Shown here piece after piece: positions 1 to 7,107 of a stretch of 15,760 nucleotides of DNA. The DNA is taken from positions 1 through 15,760 of the forward strand of contig JAWXUT010000033.1 of assembly GCA_044426075.1 (NCBI GenBank), in the 5' to 3' direction. Each line of letters begins with the position of its first letter. Position 1 is the first letter of the stretch. The position numbers were made by a program, and so were the translations under genes. A model generated the notes under the pieces. The model made no database searches and was not told where the DNA came from. It was given only the letters and a program-made list of their open reading frames with translations. The DNA is from JAWXUT01 sp044426075. Its GTDB lineage: Bacteria > Bacillota > Clostridia > Christensenellales > DTU072.

Positions 1-130
1 TGCTACAATCATTTACAAGTATAATTTCTAAATTTTTATATGATTGCTTTAATATACTATCAATACACGCTTTTAAAAATTTTTCTGTGTTATATATTGG
101 CACTATTACTGATAATATTGGTTTGTTCAT
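1..130 (-). CDS. Family 2 glycosyltransferase, N-terminal fragment (runs off left edge)
   Basis: Only the first 43 codons are in the window. They read SVIVPIYNTEKFLKACIDS and then KNLEIILVNDCS, the hallmark N-terminus of a GT-A fold GT2 glycosyltransferase: a first beta strand with the IPxYN nucleotide-binding motif, a helix, then the VNDxS segment. The ATG at 130 follows a purine-rich GGGATTAGGA, a plausible ribosome binding site. Donor and acceptor sugars cannot be told from the fragment. Given the neighbouring galactan-type genes it probably also makes cell-surface polysaccharide. It lies downstream of the minus-strand promoter at 304-339 and of the structured leader, so it may head a separately regulated operon rather than continue the operon that terminates at 411-440. 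Confidence 0.9.
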   Translation of the reverse strand, partial: MNKPILSVIVPIYNTEKFLKACIDSILKQSYKNLEIILVNDCS

Positions 131-180
131 TCCTAATCCCTCGTACTGATTGCTTTCTTTGTGCTATTTCCTCTTGCACT

Positions 181-218
181 CGAAAAAAGTTTCACCGTTG
201 TTTGTTGCTGTGAAACTT
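181..218 (-). terminator. Terminator-like hairpin upstream of the GT2 gene
   Basis: On the minus strand AAGTTTCAC (218-210) and GTGAAACTT (195-187) form a perfect 9-bp inverted repeat around a 14-nt A/C-rich loop. The second arm runs straight into a six-T tract. There is no T-run on the plus-strand side, so it is oriented for minus-strand transcription. It lies about 90 nt downstream of the predicted start site and about 50 nt before the GT2 ATG. It would act either as a leader attenuator or as the end of a small RNA. The stem has only three G-C pairs, so its strength is uncertain. Confidence 0.55.
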
Positions 219-304
219 GATTTGCCGTGATTTTGCACGCTTATGGATATTTTTGCGTGATTTTGGGCACGCTGTTATATCCAATTTATTCAGTTATACT
301 GAAT
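183..304 (-). ncRNA. Candidate structured leader (attenuator) or small RNA
   Basis: Starting near the predicted transcription start (about 304), the minus-strand RNA can fold into successive stem-loops. First is the operator palindrome itself. Second is a composite hairpin: TGGATAT (283-277) pairs with ATATCCA (250-244), and inside it, across a symmetric 4x4 A-rich internal loop, GCGTG (272-268) pairs with CACGC (259-255). Third is a smaller CGTG/CACG hairpin (239-226), and last the terminator-like hairpin at 218-187. The CACGC arm of the second hairpin could instead pair with the GCGTG at 240-236 of the next, so two mutually exclusive folds exist. I recognise no known riboswitch class. No convincing ORF was seen inside. 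Confidence 0.4.
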
Positions 305-305
305 A
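287..305. promoter_or_regulatory. Operator-like palindrome O2, at the transcription start
   Basis: TATTCAGT-TAT-ACTGAATA is a perfect 8+8 bp inverted repeat with a 3-nt centre, placed just downstream of the -10 box and over the predicted start site. Its centre lies 29 bp from that of the palindrome at 316-334. Two copies of one palindrome at these positions point to specific repressor sites rather than chance in AT-rich DNA. Confidence 0.65.
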
Positions 306-339
306 TAGATATTATAATTCAGTTTTACTGAATTGTCAA
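304..339 (-). promoter_or_regulatory. Exact-consensus sigma-A promoter driving the minus strand toward the GT2 gene
   Basis: On the minus strand a perfect TTGACA (339-334) and a perfect TATAAT (316-311) are separated by exactly 17 nt (333-317). The start site would fall near 304. A promoter this close to consensus should be very strong unless repressed. One palindrome fills its spacer and a near-identical one covers the start site. Confidence 0.75.
316..334. promoter_or_regulatory. Operator-like palindrome O1, in the promoter spacer
   Basis: AATTCAGT-TTT-ACTGAATT is a perfect 8+8 bp inverted repeat with a 3-nt centre. It sits between the -35 and -10 boxes of the minus-strand promoter. It shares the 17-bp core ATTCAGT-TnT-ACTGAAT with the palindrome at 287-305. 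Size and placement suit a dimeric repressor that blocks RNA polymerase (MarR- or TetR-like in style). No regulator gene is in the window, so the family is inference. Confidence 0.65.
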
Positions 340-410
340 GGAATTTTTAGAGATTATCGTTTAATTATAATAAGATTATCATATATAGCGATTTTGGGGA
401 TTTTGCAGTA

Positions 411-440
411 AAAAAAAAAGAGCCGTTTGGACTCTTTTTT
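411..440. terminator. Terminator at the end of the galactan operon
   Basis: An A-tract, GAG-CC, a GTTT loop, GG-A-CTC and a T-tract form a hairpin with one bulged base and homopolymer runs on both sides. On the minus strand it ends about 25-50 nt after the wzy-like stop codon at 465 and is followed by a long T-run, so it is a good intrinsic terminator for the seven-gene operon. It could also work on the plus strand. Confidence 0.75.
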
Positions 441-464
441 CTTTAAGATAACGATTTGTTATGA

Positions 465-1796
465 CTAGTTGTCTTTTTGTGCTTTGTTGTGTTTTTCTAT
501 TACAAGGATAAGCAATACTACTATTAGCATTTGGGGGAGGGGGATAAAGGTGCCTGTGTCTATCATACTGTAGGCCTCAAAGCCTAAGAGGCTCATTAGG
601 GCGAATTGATTGAAGGTGTTTGTTTTTATTCCTGTAAGAGTGATTTTGCCCATTATATAGTATCTGTAACAGAAGGCGACTAAACCTACTATTCCTAAAC
701 TTGCAATAACTTGGAAAAATGTGCTGTGGAACCAGTAAAAGCCGATTACACTGCCACCATAAGCGCTTCCTTCATAGCCTAAACCTACGCCCAATATTGG
801 GCTGGATAAAAAGGCTTGCCACGCTTCTTGATAGAGTTCTAACCTGCCACTTGTGCCACTGCTGGCGCTAAAGGATAATAATTCGGATATTACACCATTG
901 ATTTTTGCAAAGAAACACGCGTATCCTATTATAATAAGCACCGCGGCGGCGGATATTCCTATTAATATGCCTTTTTTGTTCACACTGTGCTTTATTGTAA
1001 GTGCTAAGGTTGCTACGCCTTGGAAGAAGCCAAAGAGAATGCCTCCCCTACTAAAACTCATTATGATTGCTAGATACTGCACGCCTCCTATTAAACCATA
1101 AACGTATCCGTGCTTGTATTTTGTTGCTAGATACATACACATTGGTGCCGATAACAACAGCAATGTTGCCGCATTATTATCTATGCCCCATCCTAAATCA
1201 ATCCAATTGGTCATTGTTATGCCGTTGCGGATTGTATATGTAAATAATTCTAATGAAATTACTATACCCATATACATCAGCGTTTTTGCCATATGGATAG
1301 ATAAATCTTTTTTGCCGTCCTGCGATATGTATTGCCCGAAAAACACATACATAATTAATAATAGGAATCCTAATAATATTGCATATGCCAATGTGCTTAA
1401 ATATGCGGTTACCCCTATTGTAAATAGGCCACCAGTGAGCAATACAACCGATACGCTTAACTGTGGCAAAAATAATGCGCCAAGCGTAAATTTTTTTCTT
1501 GACTTATAGATGCGATACGCCCCCGATATTACTAGCAACCCAAAAAATGGAAACAAAAATGCATATTCCATTGGATCCACATTGCTAGGGAACGACATTG
1601 GAACCATAAACAACAGCGCCAAACCTGGCATAAGGTCATCTGCAAATATAAACATTGCCGTGCCCAAAAAGATTGCCATTATTAGCACTACAACTTCTAA
1701 CTCAAAACACCAGCCTATATAAACCGTAAACGCGATTAAGGCTAAATACCAATCGCTATACAGCATTTTATTCATTTGTTTTGTGAATTTTTCCAT
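465..1796 (-). CDS. Wzy/WaaL-type polysaccharide polymerase or ligase (integral membrane)
   Basis: The 443-residue protein is very hydrophobic, with about a dozen predicted membrane segments. It has the signature pieces of the O-antigen polymerase/ligase superfamily: SFSRGG at about 247-252, then GRLELYQEAWQAF and SPILGVGLG at about 317-340 in a periplasm- or outside-facing loop, and HSTFFQVIASLGIVGL at about 357-372. The conserved Arg of SRG and the His before the last helices are present. Such enzymes join or transfer undecaprenyl-linked glycans outside the membrane. Polymerase and ligase cannot be separated by sequence alone. The ATG at 1796 follows the GlfT stop by 5 nt, with an AAGGA site overlapping that stop, so the two are translationally linked. 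It is the last gene of the operon. A Wzy-like protein beside an ABC exporter is unusual. Confidence 0.8.
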   Translation of the reverse strand: MEKFTKQMNKMLYSDWYLALIAFTVYIGWCFELEVVVLIMAIFLGTAMFIFADDLMPGLALLFMVPMSFPSNVDPMEYAFLFPFFGLLVISGAYRIYKSRKKFTLGALFLPQLSVSVVLLTGGLFTIGVTAYLSTLAYAILLGFLLLIMYVFFGQYISQDGKKDLSIHMAKTLMYMGIVISLELFTYTIRNGITMTNWIDLGWGIDNNAATLLLLSAPMCMYLATKYKHGYVYGLIGGVQYLAIIMSFSRGGILFGFFQGVATLALTIKHSVNKKGILIGISAAAVLIIIGYACFFAKINGVISELLSFSASSGTSGRLELYQEAWQAFLSSPILGVGLGYEGSAYGGSVIGFYWFHSTFFQVIASLGIVGLVAFCYRYYIMGKITLTGIKTNTFNQFALMSLLGFEAYSMIDTGTFIPLPQMLIVVLLILVIEKHNKAQKDN

Positions 1797-1801
1797 ATGC
1801 G

Positions 1802-3547
1802 TTAATCCTTTAACTGTGCGCTGTTTTGTAACAACTGTTTATTGTAATCTTTTTTTAGTCTGCCATATTTGAAAAGCAATTTTAGTGATGTGACTGCTAA
1901 CCAAAAACCACATTTTATAAGTTCTGTTTTTTTGAGTTTAGTTATAAATCCTTGCTCCGCTTGTTCGTTGTAATGAACCACTGTGCGAGCTTTATACATA
2001 GATTCTATTGGTGCTGTTGAAGCTGAAACTTTACGCCATTTGTCATCTTTAGGGTACAAAAATCGAGGTATAAGGTACCCGTTTAAGGTTATTGCGGATT
2101 TTATTATACTTGTATTGTTATTATAATAATCCACATTATCTACATCATATCCGAGTGTTTTTAGTTCATATTTACTGTACATCTTTTCAGATAGTTTTTG
2201 TAAGTCCTTGTGCTTTTGCTCTGGATCTATTTGCAAAAAGTGTGTTGCACCTTTCATAAAATCTTCAACTGCCATTTGCACTAATTGTAAGGTGTTATAT
2301 CTATGGAAAACTACTTGCTTGCCCGCTGTTTGCACTATATCTTTTATAACTGCAAATACACTTCTTTCCCCAAGGTGTAGGCAGTTCAAAATGAGTTCAT
2401 TCCGCCTAATGTAATAACTTAACACGCTATTATATTTTGATGCAAATGATTCGTGCCAAACACCTATTCCGTTATTTACTATTACTGTGTTTTGTGCACG
2501 CAACCCGTATTCAATATCATCGCCCTTAATAAAAAATGGCTGTGGCTTGCCTATCCGTCTTGTAATATTTGTTGACATACAACAGTACCACCACGCAGTG
2601 TAATTTTTTTGCGATATCGCGTTATCGTTTACAATTACCGCCTCTCGCGTACGCAAGTCATATCCGCGTTCGGGCGTTTGCATACCTCTCCCATGCCACA
2701 CTGCACCTTTTTCATACTGTTCGTATCCCGATTCCATAACCAACATACTTGCTCCAAGTGTAATGTTTTCTGCATCTTTTGCGTGCGCCATAAATCTCTT
2801 TGTACGCTCTAGCGTTTCACAGTCGAACACTATATCATCATCCATTAATAAATGATGCGTGTATCCCGCTTCCGATGCCACTATCATACCTCTTGTAAAG
2901 CCTCCAGACCCGCCAGTGTTTGCGTTCTCTATAACGATTGCTCCCGCTATTTCGCCCAAACTTCTGCCGTTATCCACTACTATTATACCGATTTTGTCCG
3001 CTTCTGCCACACTCGCATTGTGCTCTTTTATGCACGCAACATTACGCCTTACATAATCCTCACGCTTGTATGTGCATATTACTACACACATTGCTATTGC
3101 CCGCACTTCGCTCTCTTTTGCGCTTATGCTAAAGTCATATATCTCGCTTGCTGCGCCAATACTGCGGATACTTAAATATATTATTCCTTTTTTGTGCACA
3201 TCAGCTAGGCTTTGTGTAATTGCCACTTCGCCTTGCTCTTTTAAATGCACTATTTTTGACTGCAAAATCTCTTCTTTTACGCTCGTACTGTCATTTGCGT
3301 TTGCTTCCGCTCGCACAACATCAATCTGCACTTCACCCTTTAATTTGATACTGAATACTATTGTTTCCGCTACCGTATGCGTGCTGTAACTGCCGTGCCC
3401 AAAACTGTTAAAATATGTGTCGAATACTACGCATTCATTTTCACATAACAAAAATTTGCCGTTTTTATACTCCGCACCGCGATAGTACATCTCCGACAAA
3501 TTCTCTTGCCCCTTTGCGGGGGTCATCATTTTGAGCAATAAACTCAT
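1802..3547 (-). CDS. GlfT2-like galactofuranosyltransferase (GT2 family)
   Basis: The 581-residue protein has the layout of mycobacterial galactan polymerase GlfT2. An N-terminal beta-rich region (about 1-145) contains YRG near 22-24 and FDTYFNSF near 42-49. A GT-A domain follows with ICTYKRED (157-164), VDNGRS (191-196), ANTGGSGGF (209-217) and the metal-binding DDD at 236-238. WWYCCMS is at 319-325, the likely catalytic region GDDIEYGLR at 342-350 and WHESF, with the metal-coordinating His, at 364-368. A helical C-terminal part follows. In the known family the enzyme adds Galf from UDP-Galf to a lipid-linked acceptor in the cytoplasm. The gene directly after glf (one base between stop and ATG) supports this. 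It is somewhat shorter than the roughly 640-residue GlfT2 of Mycobacterium. Linkage and chain length cannot be inferred. Confidence 0.85.
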   Translation of the reverse strand: MSLLLKMMTPAKGQENLSEMYYRGAEYKNGKFLLCENECVVFDTYFNSFGHGSYSTHTVAETIVFSIKLKGEVQIDVVRAEANANDSTSVKEEILQSKIVHLKEQGEVAITQSLADVHKKGIIYLSIRSIGAASEIYDFSISAKESEVRAIAMCVVICTYKREDYVRRNVACIKEHNASVAEADKIGIIVVDNGRSLGEIAGAIVIENANTGGSGGFTRGMIVASEAGYTHHLLMDDDIVFDCETLERTKRFMAHAKDAENITLGASMLVMESGYEQYEKGAVWHGRGMQTPERGYDLRTREAVIVNDNAISQKNYTAWWYCCMSTNITRRIGKPQPFFIKGDDIEYGLRAQNTVIVNNGIGVWHESFASKYNSVLSYYIRRNELILNCLHLGERSVFAVIKDIVQTAGKQVVFHRYNTLQLVQMAVEDFMKGATHFLQIDPEQKHKDLQKLSEKMYSKYELKTLGYDVDNVDYYNNNTSIIKSAITLNGYLIPRFLYPKDDKWRKVSASTAPIESMYKARTVVHYNEQAEQGFITKLKKTELIKCGFWLAVTSLKLLFKYGRLKKDYNKQLLQNSAQLKD

Positions 3548-3548
3548 A

Positions 3549-4661
3549 CTATTTTTGTTCCTTTTTAACTGCTTCTAGCGCTTCTGCTATAACTGCATCC
3601 ATATCATAATACTTATATTGACCCAGTCTTCCACCAAAAATTACATTTTCTTCCTTATCTGCAAGTGCCTTGTATTTTGCGAATAATGCGTTGTTTTCTT
3701 CATTATTTATAGGATAATATGGTTCTTCTCCCATCTTCCACTCGCTTGGATACTCATAACTTATTATAGTTTTTGCTTGCTTGCCGTACTCAAAATGCTT
3801 GTGCTCTATTATCCTTGTGTATGGCACTTCGCGCTCCGTATAGTTAACAACCGCGTTGCCTTGATAGTTTTCAGTGTCTATTGTTTCTGTTTTGAATGCC
3901 ACCGCCCTATACTGCAAACATCCATATTTATATCCAAAATACTCATCAACCATACCCGTAAACACTGTTTTTGTGGCAATATCTGCGTTTTCTTTTGTAA
4001 ATTCAAAATAATCGGTTTCTAGCATAATATCAGAACCAACTAGCATTTTTTCAATAATTGCCGTGTATCCGCCAATAGGAATACCTTGATATCTGTCATT
4101 AAAATAGTTGTTATCATATGTGAAACGAAGTGGCAACCTCTTAATTATAAATGCAGGAAGCTCGGTGCAACTTCTGCCCCATTGCTTTTCTGTATAACCC
4201 TTAATGAGCTTGAAATATACATCTTTTCCAACTAAATTAATAGCTTGTTCTTCAAGATTTTGTGGGTCATCTGTTTTGCTCTCTGCAATCTGCTCGGCTA
4301 TTTTTGCTTGCGCTTCTGCTGGAGTCTTTATGCCCCACATCTTGCTAAATGTGTTCATATTAAATGGTAAATTATATAATTCATCTTTGTAAACGGCAAC
4401 AGGACTGTTTATGTAATTGTTAAATTCCGCAAACTGATTTATATATTCCCACACGTGCTTTTTACTTGTATGGAAAATATGCGCACCGTACTTGTGCACA
4501 TTGATGCCTTCAGCTTGTTCGCAATAAATGTTGCCCGCTATGTGGTTTCTTTTTTCAATTACTAAACACTTTTTGCCTTGCTTTGTCATCTCGTGAGCAA
4601 ATATAGCCCCATATAACCCGCTACCTACTATTAAATAATCATACTTACTTTTGTTTGCCAT
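3549..4661 (-). CDS. glf: UDP-galactopyranose mutase
   Basis: This flavoenzyme interconverts UDP-galactopyranose and UDP-galactofuranose, the donor for galactofuranose polymers. Recognition is firm: the dinucleotide-binding motif VGSGLYGA at about 12-19, an acidic residue ending the second strand in VIEKRNHIAGN (about 34-44), HKYGAHIFHTS at about 56-66, GYTEKQWGR near 156-164 and the C-terminal FAD-contacting FGGRLGQYKYYDMD near 343-356. The length (370) is typical for bacterial Glf. The ATG at 4661 lies inside the end of galU (17-nt overlap) and is preceded by AAAGGAG at 7-nt spacing. Followed directly by the GlfT2-like transferase that would use its product. It should be cytosolic and need reduced FAD. 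Confidence 0.96.
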   Translation of the reverse strand: MANKSKYDYLIVGSGLYGAIFAHEMTKQGKKCLVIEKRNHIAGNIYCEQAEGINVHKYGAHIFHTSKKHVWEYINQFAEFNNYINSPVAVYKDELYNLPFNMNTFSKMWGIKTPAEAQAKIAEQIAESKTDDPQNLEEQAINLVGKDVYFKLIKGYTEKQWGRSCTELPAFIIKRLPLRFTYDNNYFNDRYQGIPIGGYTAIIEKMLVGSDIMLETDYFEFTKENADIATKTVFTGMVDEYFGYKYGCLQYRAVAFKTETIDTENYQGNAVVNYTEREVPYTRIIEHKHFEYGKQAKTIISYEYPSEWKMGEEPYYPINNEENNALFAKYKALADKEENVIFGGRLGQYKYYDMDAVIAEALEAVKKEQK

Positions 4662-5508
4662 GAAAATGCTCCTTTATCATATCAAAATATCTTGCGCCAT
4701 ACTGTGAACGCAATCCGTACTCGAAGTTGGCTTTTAAAAATCCGAACTTATCGCCTAAATCATACCTAACGCCCTCAAAATTGTAGGCATACACCTTGCT
4801 TTTTTTCATAAGTTCTGCAATCGCTACAGTTAGATATATTTCACCTTTGAAAACTGGTGCGTTTTCCAATTCTTCAAATATGCTGTTTGGAAGCACAAAC
4901 CTACCCAAACTACACAAGTTAGATGGCAAATCTTCAAATGCTGGCTTCTCAACAAGCTCTAACATCTCTGTTAGTCTGCCGTTACATTCACCTTTTTTTA
5001 CAACACCGTATTTTACAGCTTCTTCAGGTGCAACTTCTTGACAGCCCAAAATACAGCAACCACCCGTGCGCTCATATGCGTCGATAAGTTGCTTTGTAAC
5101 CGCGCTATCTGGTGAATATGTTATGTCATCCCCGAACAATACAGCTACTGGCTCGCCATTTGCAAACTCTTTTGCAAGGAGCACTGCACCACCGTTTCCG
5201 TCTAAATTAACTTGCTCTGCATAGCTTATTTTTACTTTACTAAGCAACTCATTTAAATCGGTCAACAACTCATTTGCAACCGCACTTTTGTATGTTACAT
5301 CAGTAGAAAAATACTTTTTGATACTCTCTTTGCCCGCGCTAACTATTATAAGAATTTCTTCTATACCGCTTGCAACAGCCTCTTCAACAATGTAATGAAT
5401 TGAAGGTTTGTCTACTATGTTTAACATCTCTTTAGGCACGCCTTTTGCCACTGGAAAAAACCTTGTACCTAGTCCCGCCGCCGGTATTACTGCTTTTTTT
5501 ACTCTCAT
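4645..5508 (-). CDS. galU: UTP--glucose-1-phosphate uridylyltransferase
   Basis: It makes UDP-glucose from UTP and glucose-1-phosphate. UDP-glucose is the precursor of UDP-galactose and so of UDP-Galf. The N-terminal nucleotidyltransferase signature IPAAGLGTRFFPVAKGVPKE spans about 8-27, followed by VDKPSIHYIVEEA (32-44). LFGDD near 124-128 is the metal/sugar-nucleotide motif, and GDKFGFLKANFEYGLR near the C-terminus carries the conserved Lys. Length (287) is normal for GalU. A small oddity is NGGAVL near 105-110, where many homologues have GLGHAVL. The ATG at 5508 has AGAGAGG/TAGGA upstream. The gene follows fic by 13 nt and overlaps glf. An epimerase (GalE) for UDP-Glc to UDP-Gal is not in the window and must come from elsewhere. 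Confidence 0.94.
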   Translation of the reverse strand: MRVKKAVIPAAGLGTRFFPVAKGVPKEMLNIVDKPSIHYIVEEAVASGIEEILIIVSAGKESIKKYFSTDVTYKSAVANELLTDLNELLSKVKISYAEQVNLDGNGGAVLLAKEFANGEPVAVLFGDDITYSPDSAVTKQLIDAYERTGGCCILGCQEVAPEEAVKYGVVKKGECNGRLTEMLELVEKPAFEDLPSNLCSLGRFVLPNSIFEELENAPVFKGEIYLTVAIAELMKKSKVYAYNFEGVRYDLGDKFGFLKANFEYGLRSQYGARYFDMIKEHFHGKQK

Positions 5509-5521
5509 TTTCCTACCTCTC

Positions 5522-6301
5522 TTAATGTAAATTATTTCTCAATATGTCTAATCTATTTTTAATACTTTCTATTTGTAATGCTAACACAATGCCATACATA
5601 AATGTGCTATCTTTTATCTTCCTTATGTTTTTAAATGCATTATAATAGTCTCTGCGGTCTGCAAACTTGATGTTTATTGGTAAATATCCCGCCTTAATTA
5701 GCTGAAAATTCAACAACATTCTACCAACTCTTCCGTTGCCGTCAGCAAATGGATGAATTGATTCAAAATCTATATGTGCATCTACAAAATCCAATATTCC
5801 CTTTTGCTTATTTGCATTAAATTCGGACACAAATTGCTTCATCATATCGGGAACTTTATCAAACTGTGGCGCGTGATAGAAGTCTTCCATACGACCAACG
5901 CCTACATCAATCTTCCTATACTTACCAGCTATTTCTGGGTGTGATGAATACAGCAACGACTTGTGAATATCTAATATCAACTTTTCAGACATAAGCTTTT
6001 TTGACTTTACTTCATTGATAAGTTGCATAAATAAATTGTGATGATTGATGATTTCCATTTGCTCTTGCGCTGTTTTGTTTATTGCTGTGATGCCTTGTTT
6101 TATCAACATAAAAGTTTCGTCAAGAGTAATTGTATTGCCTTCAATCGCATTGCTATCGTAGGTAAATTCAACAGAAAAGTCATCATAAACAACTCTAAGT
6201 TCATCTTCGTTAAGAGGCCTTGTGTTTGTTAAAGTTTGTTGCAAAGCTTCAACTTCAGCTAACATTTTTTCGATGTCTTTGTTGTCATATTTACTAAACA
6301 T
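5522..6301 (-). CDS. Fic (Fido) domain protein with N-terminal inhibitory motif
   Basis: The 259-residue soluble protein has the complete Fic active site HPFADGNGRVGR at about 183-194 (catalytic His183, Asp/Gly/Asn phosphate loop, two Arg). The ESIHPF context and GKYRK (126-130) are typical. SNAIEGN at about 50-56 fits the (S/T)xxxE(G/N) inhibitory helix motif, placing it with class II Fic proteins, where the Glu blocks productive ATP binding until relieved. Such enzymes usually transfer AMP to hydroxyl side chains of target proteins. It has no recognisable winged-helix domain, and no antitoxin gene lies beside it. The start at 6301 has a strong AGGAGGGG site. It sits 8 nt after the ABC ATPase gene and 13 nt before galU, so it belongs to the polysaccharide operon. 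Its target is unknown. It could equally be a housekeeping Fic gene caught in the operon. Confidence 0.9.
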   Translation of the reverse strand: MFSKYDNKDIEKMLAEVEALQQTLTNTRPLNEDELRVVYDDFSVEFTYDSNAIEGNTITLDETFMLIKQGITAINKTAQEQMEIINHHNLFMQLINEVKSKKLMSEKLILDIHKSLLYSSHPEIAGKYRKIDVGVGRMEDFYHAPQFDKVPDMMKQFVSEFNANKQKGILDFVDAHIDFESIHPFADGNGRVGRMLLNFQLIKAGYLPINIKFADRRDYYNAFKNIRKIKDSTFMYGIVLALQIESIKNRLDILRNNLH

Positions 6302-6309
6302 AACCCCTC

Positions 6310-7098
6310 CTACAGCCTCTTATCTCTTGTTGGATTATCCTTGCAATCCTTTTCGTATGCGGCAGCAACACTATCAATGTCGCCATACATACACGTTTTG
6401 CCGTCTTTTAACCACATAGCCTTTTGGCACAACTTTTTCGCTTGCCCTATGCTATGCGTTACAACAATAAATGTTGCACCATTTTTTTGCAAAGAATCAA
6501 TCTTTTTAGCGCATTTTTCTTTGAAAGATTGGTCACCAACACTCAAAATCTCATCAACTAAAAGGATATCTGGATTTACGTCAACTGCTATTGCAAAACC
6601 TAAACGCGACATCATTCCACTTGAATAGTTTTTAAGTTGAACATCCATAAAATCGCTAAGTTCTGCAAATTCTACAATAGAATCGTATTTTTTCGCCATT
6701 TCTTTCTTGCTAAAACCTAGCAATGCACCGTTTAGATAAACATTTTCTTTTCCAGTTGCGTTTGAATCGAAACCAGCGCCTAATCTTAACAATGGCACCA
6801 TATTGCCTTTTGTTACAACAGAGCCTTTTTGTGCTTCCATAATGCCCGCAATTACCCTCAAAAGTGTACTTTTACCCGCACCATTTCTGCCAATTAACGC
6901 TACAGACTCCCCTCGCCTTATGGTTAAATTGATGTCTTGCAACACCCAAAATTCTTTATATTTAAGTTTACCTTTTAAAAAACTGATTACATATTCTTTT
7001 AAACTATCTATTCTTTGCCCTGGCACTTTATAGCACATCGAGAGGTCTTTAACTTCAATTAGCACTTCATTTTCAGTTTGCATTTCTTTATCTTCCAT
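6310..7098 (-). CDS. Polysaccharide/teichoic acid ABC exporter, ATP-binding subunit (Wzt/TagH type)
   Basis: It powers export of a lipid-linked polysaccharide through the partner permease encoded just upstream. Visible motifs are Walker A GRNGAGKST (70-78), the signature YSSGM (158-162), Walker B ILLVDEIL (178-185) and the switch His in VVTHS (about 212-216). The segment LLRLGAGFDSNATGKENVYL (103-122) is characteristic of the O-antigen/teichoic acid exporter ATPases. At 262 residues it has only the nucleotide-binding domain. It lacks the C-terminal carbohydrate-binding domain of Wzt proteins that recognise a capped polymer end, so export is probably not dependent on a terminal cap. The ATG at 7098 follows AGGGGG. 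The gene starts 9 nt after the permease stop. The symbol is left blank because Wzt and TagH cannot be separated by sequence alone. Confidence 0.93.
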   Translation of the reverse strand: MEDKEMQTENEVLIEVKDLSMCYKVPGQRIDSLKEYVISFLKGKLKYKEFWVLQDINLTIRRGESVALIGRNGAGKSTLLRVIAGIMEAQKGSVVTKGNMVPLLRLGAGFDSNATGKENVYLNGALLGFSKKEMAKKYDSIVEFAELSDFMDVQLKNYSSGMMSRLGFAIAVDVNPDILLVDEILSVGDQSFKEKCAKKIDSLQKNGATFIVVTHSIGQAKKLCQKAMWLKDGKTCMYGDIDSVAAAYEKDCKDNPTRDKRL

Positions 7099-7107
7099 AA
7101 CAACCCC

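Noticed and set aside
217..411. Plus-strand open frame of 64 codons across the control region
   Set aside because: It runs antisense through the palindromes and promoter, has low-complexity hydrophobic content and no ribosome binding site; the palindromic structure explains the sequence better.
4645..4661. Overlap of galU and glf as a possible sequencing error or frameshift
   Set aside because: Both proteins have full family length and intact ends, and glf has its own AAAGGAG site; this is ordinary translational coupling.
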